From assembly GCA_029934845.1 (NCBI GenBank), contig JAOZLN010000164.1, positions 1 through 6,016 on the forward strand: a stretch of 6,016 nucleotides of DNA. The letters run 5' to 3'. The notes beneath the pieces are model-generated. The model was not told the origin of the DNA. It was given only the letters and a program-made list of their open reading frames with translations, and ran no database searches. This document shows positions 4,905 through 6,016 of this stretch, one piece after another. Source of the stretch: Candidatus Sabulitectum sp. Lineage in GTDB: Bacteria > Fermentibacterota > Fermentibacteria > Fermentibacterales > JCC-6. Every line of letters starts with the position of its first letter. Position 1 is the first letter of the stretch. A program made the translations under genes and the position numbers.

Positions 4905-6016
4905 AGAAGCGCCTTCTCTTTCTAGCGCCAGGTATGTTCATCTGTTTACGGTAGTTGGCCACCGTTCTTCTTTTAATTGTAGTTCCGTTGCTGTTCAGCA
5001 CATCGGCAATTCTCTCATCACTGAGAGGACTGGATTTGTCTTCACTTCCTACAATTCTTTTTATCTCTTCTTTAATAGAAATTGCAGTTACCGAAGCATC
5101 CGCACTGCCCCTGCTGAAATAGTAACGCATTTCATGAATTCCCTGTGGCGACTGGACATACTTGCCGTTGATTGCCCTGCTTATGGTTGACTGATTAAAA
5201 CCAAGAGCCTTCGCAGCCTCCTGAAGGGTCAGAGGGCGTAAAGATTCCACGCCGTGCAGAAGAAATTCCCACTGGGTCTCCACAATGAAATTAGATATTT
5301 TTTTTACAGTTTCCTGTCTCTGCTTTATCGCCTTTATAAACCAGCTGGCTCTTTTGAATTTCTTCTTTACATAATCTTTTTCCACCATACCGGTGGATGG
5401 TGACTCCAGTATCCGGCGATTCCTGGCACTGATAGAAAGGTGTGGAAAACGATTATCATTCAGGAAGACCATGAATTTATCGCCATGCCTCTCTATAATG
5501 ATGTCCGGGATAACCACAGTACCGGTGCTGCCGGCAAATTCTGACCCGGGCCACGGGTTAAGCTGTCTGATCTTCTCTATCGCAACCTCAACCTGGTGTG
5601 GAGAAACCTCCAGATCGGCTGCAATTGAAAGGATCTGTCGTTCTGCAAGCTGGCCAAAACACTGATCAATGATCCGGTACTCAAGACTGCCTCGGGCGAT
5701 TTCTCCGTTCTTCTGAATAAGCTGAAAAAGAAGAACATTTCTTGCTGAATCCTGAGCAACTCCTGATGGATCAAATTTTCGCACTAGATCAATGGCTTGT
5801 GAAAGGCTGTTCTGAGAACCATCCCAGCCAACTTGAAGTTCATCAGGATCAAGAGCCAGAAGACCATTTCTGTCAAGTGAATAGATCACATATACTGCTG
5901 CATTCTCTACCTCTTCAGAAACGTCAAGGCTGTCAAGCTGGGAAAGAAGATATTCGCTGAGGGTTTCAGGGTTAGCTGTTTCCGGGTGCCACTGCTCCTC
6001 TTCACGAAATTTCGTT
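4903..6016 (-). CDS. rpoN: RNA polymerase sigma-54 factor RpoN, partial (N-terminus beyond the right edge)
   Basis: RpoN directs RNA polymerase to -24/-12 promoters that need an AAA+ activator. The visible 370 residues lack about the first 100 of a typical 450-500-residue sigma-54, including the glutamine-rich activator-contact region. No start codon should be assigned inside the window: a GTG at 5889-5887 falls within LSQLDS..YVIYSLDRNGLL, the typical beginning of the core-binding domain. Fragment residues of about 17-190 form the core-binding region (FDPSGVAQDSARN is clear). About 262-300 hold the helix-turn-helix segment (LTLQEAAKALGFNQSTISRA, then KYVQSPQGI). The RpoN box KRRTVANYRK lies at about 348-357 (4974-4945). 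It departs from the classical ARRTVAKYRE at three positions, and a basic tail RKRRRF follows. The gene is followed closely by gatD, not by the hpf/ptsN/rapZ cluster common in proteobacteria. Confidence 0.95.
   Translation of the reverse strand, partial: TKFREEEQWHPETANPETLSEYLLSQLDSLDVSEEVENAAVYVIYSLDRNGLLALDPDELQVGWDGSQNSLSQAIDLVRKFDPSGVAQDSARNVLLFQLIQKNGEIARGSLEYRIIDQCFGQLAERQILSIAADLEVSPHQVEVAIEKIRQLNPWPGSEFAGSTGTVVIPDIIIERHGDKFMVFLNDNRFPHLSISARNRRILESPSTGMVEKDYVKKKFKRASWFIKAIKQRQETVKKISNFIVETQWEFLLHGVESLRPLTLQEAAKALGFNQSTISRAINGKYVQSPQGIHEMRYYFSRGSADASVTAISIKEEIKRIVGSEDKSSPLSDERIADVLNSNGTTIKRRTVANYRKQMNIPGARKRRRF

Noticed and set aside
5887..5889. GTG as a start codon for rpoN
   Set aside because: The frame stays open to the right edge, and the 42 upstream residues (such as LSEYLLSQLDSLD) fit the sigma-54 core-binding region, so this GTG is an internal valine.

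Overview
The window carries five protein-coding genes, two of them cut by its edges, and has almost no non-coding space. A sigma-54 gene (rpoN) shows that the host is a bacterium. The neighbouring gatD belongs to a family regarded as archaeal, and the adenosine-specific kinase gene is found in archaea and scattered, often deep-branching or thermophilic, bacteria. Together with a probable membrane-anchored reductive-dehalogenase-like protein, this suggests an anaerobic, poorly sampled bacterial lineage. A Fermentibacteria/Aegiribacteria-type candidate phylum is a guess from gene style that the window does not prove. No RNA gene, insertion sequence, CRISPR array or convincing terminator was found.

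Layout. At 1-573 on the minus strand is the N-terminal part of a protein with about four membrane helices, followed by a conserved segment resembling the pre-catalytic region of membrane-bound reductive-dehalogenase-like corrinoid/iron-sulfur proteins; the rest lies beyond the left edge. A 77-bp divergent intergenic region (574-650) holds a perfect TTGACA hexamer at its left border, two perfect palindromes and a strong Shine-Dalgarno. From it, a 796-residue soluble signalling protein reads rightward (651-3041). It combines a class III nucleotidyl cyclase domain with all six catalytic residues, a TolB-like domain and a TPR array of exact 40-residue period.

From the right edge, a leftward operon reads rpoN (4903-6016, partial), gatD (3506-4891) and an adenosine-specific kinase gene (3015-3509). 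rpoN and gatD are 11 bp apart, with the gatD ribosome-binding site overlapping the rpoN stop. gatD and the kinase gene share an ATGA overlap. The kinase gene then runs 27 bp into the 3' end of the cyclase gene, tail to tail.

How they may work together. GatD would supply ammonia for Gln-tRNA(Gln) formation with a GatE partner that is not in the window. The kinase has an adenosine-related role that is poorly defined. Their co-transcription with rpoN is unusual. The cyclase protein probably makes cAMP in response to protein contacts sensed by its TolB-like and TPR parts. Its divergent arrangement with the membrane protein raises the possibility of shared control, which remains inference.
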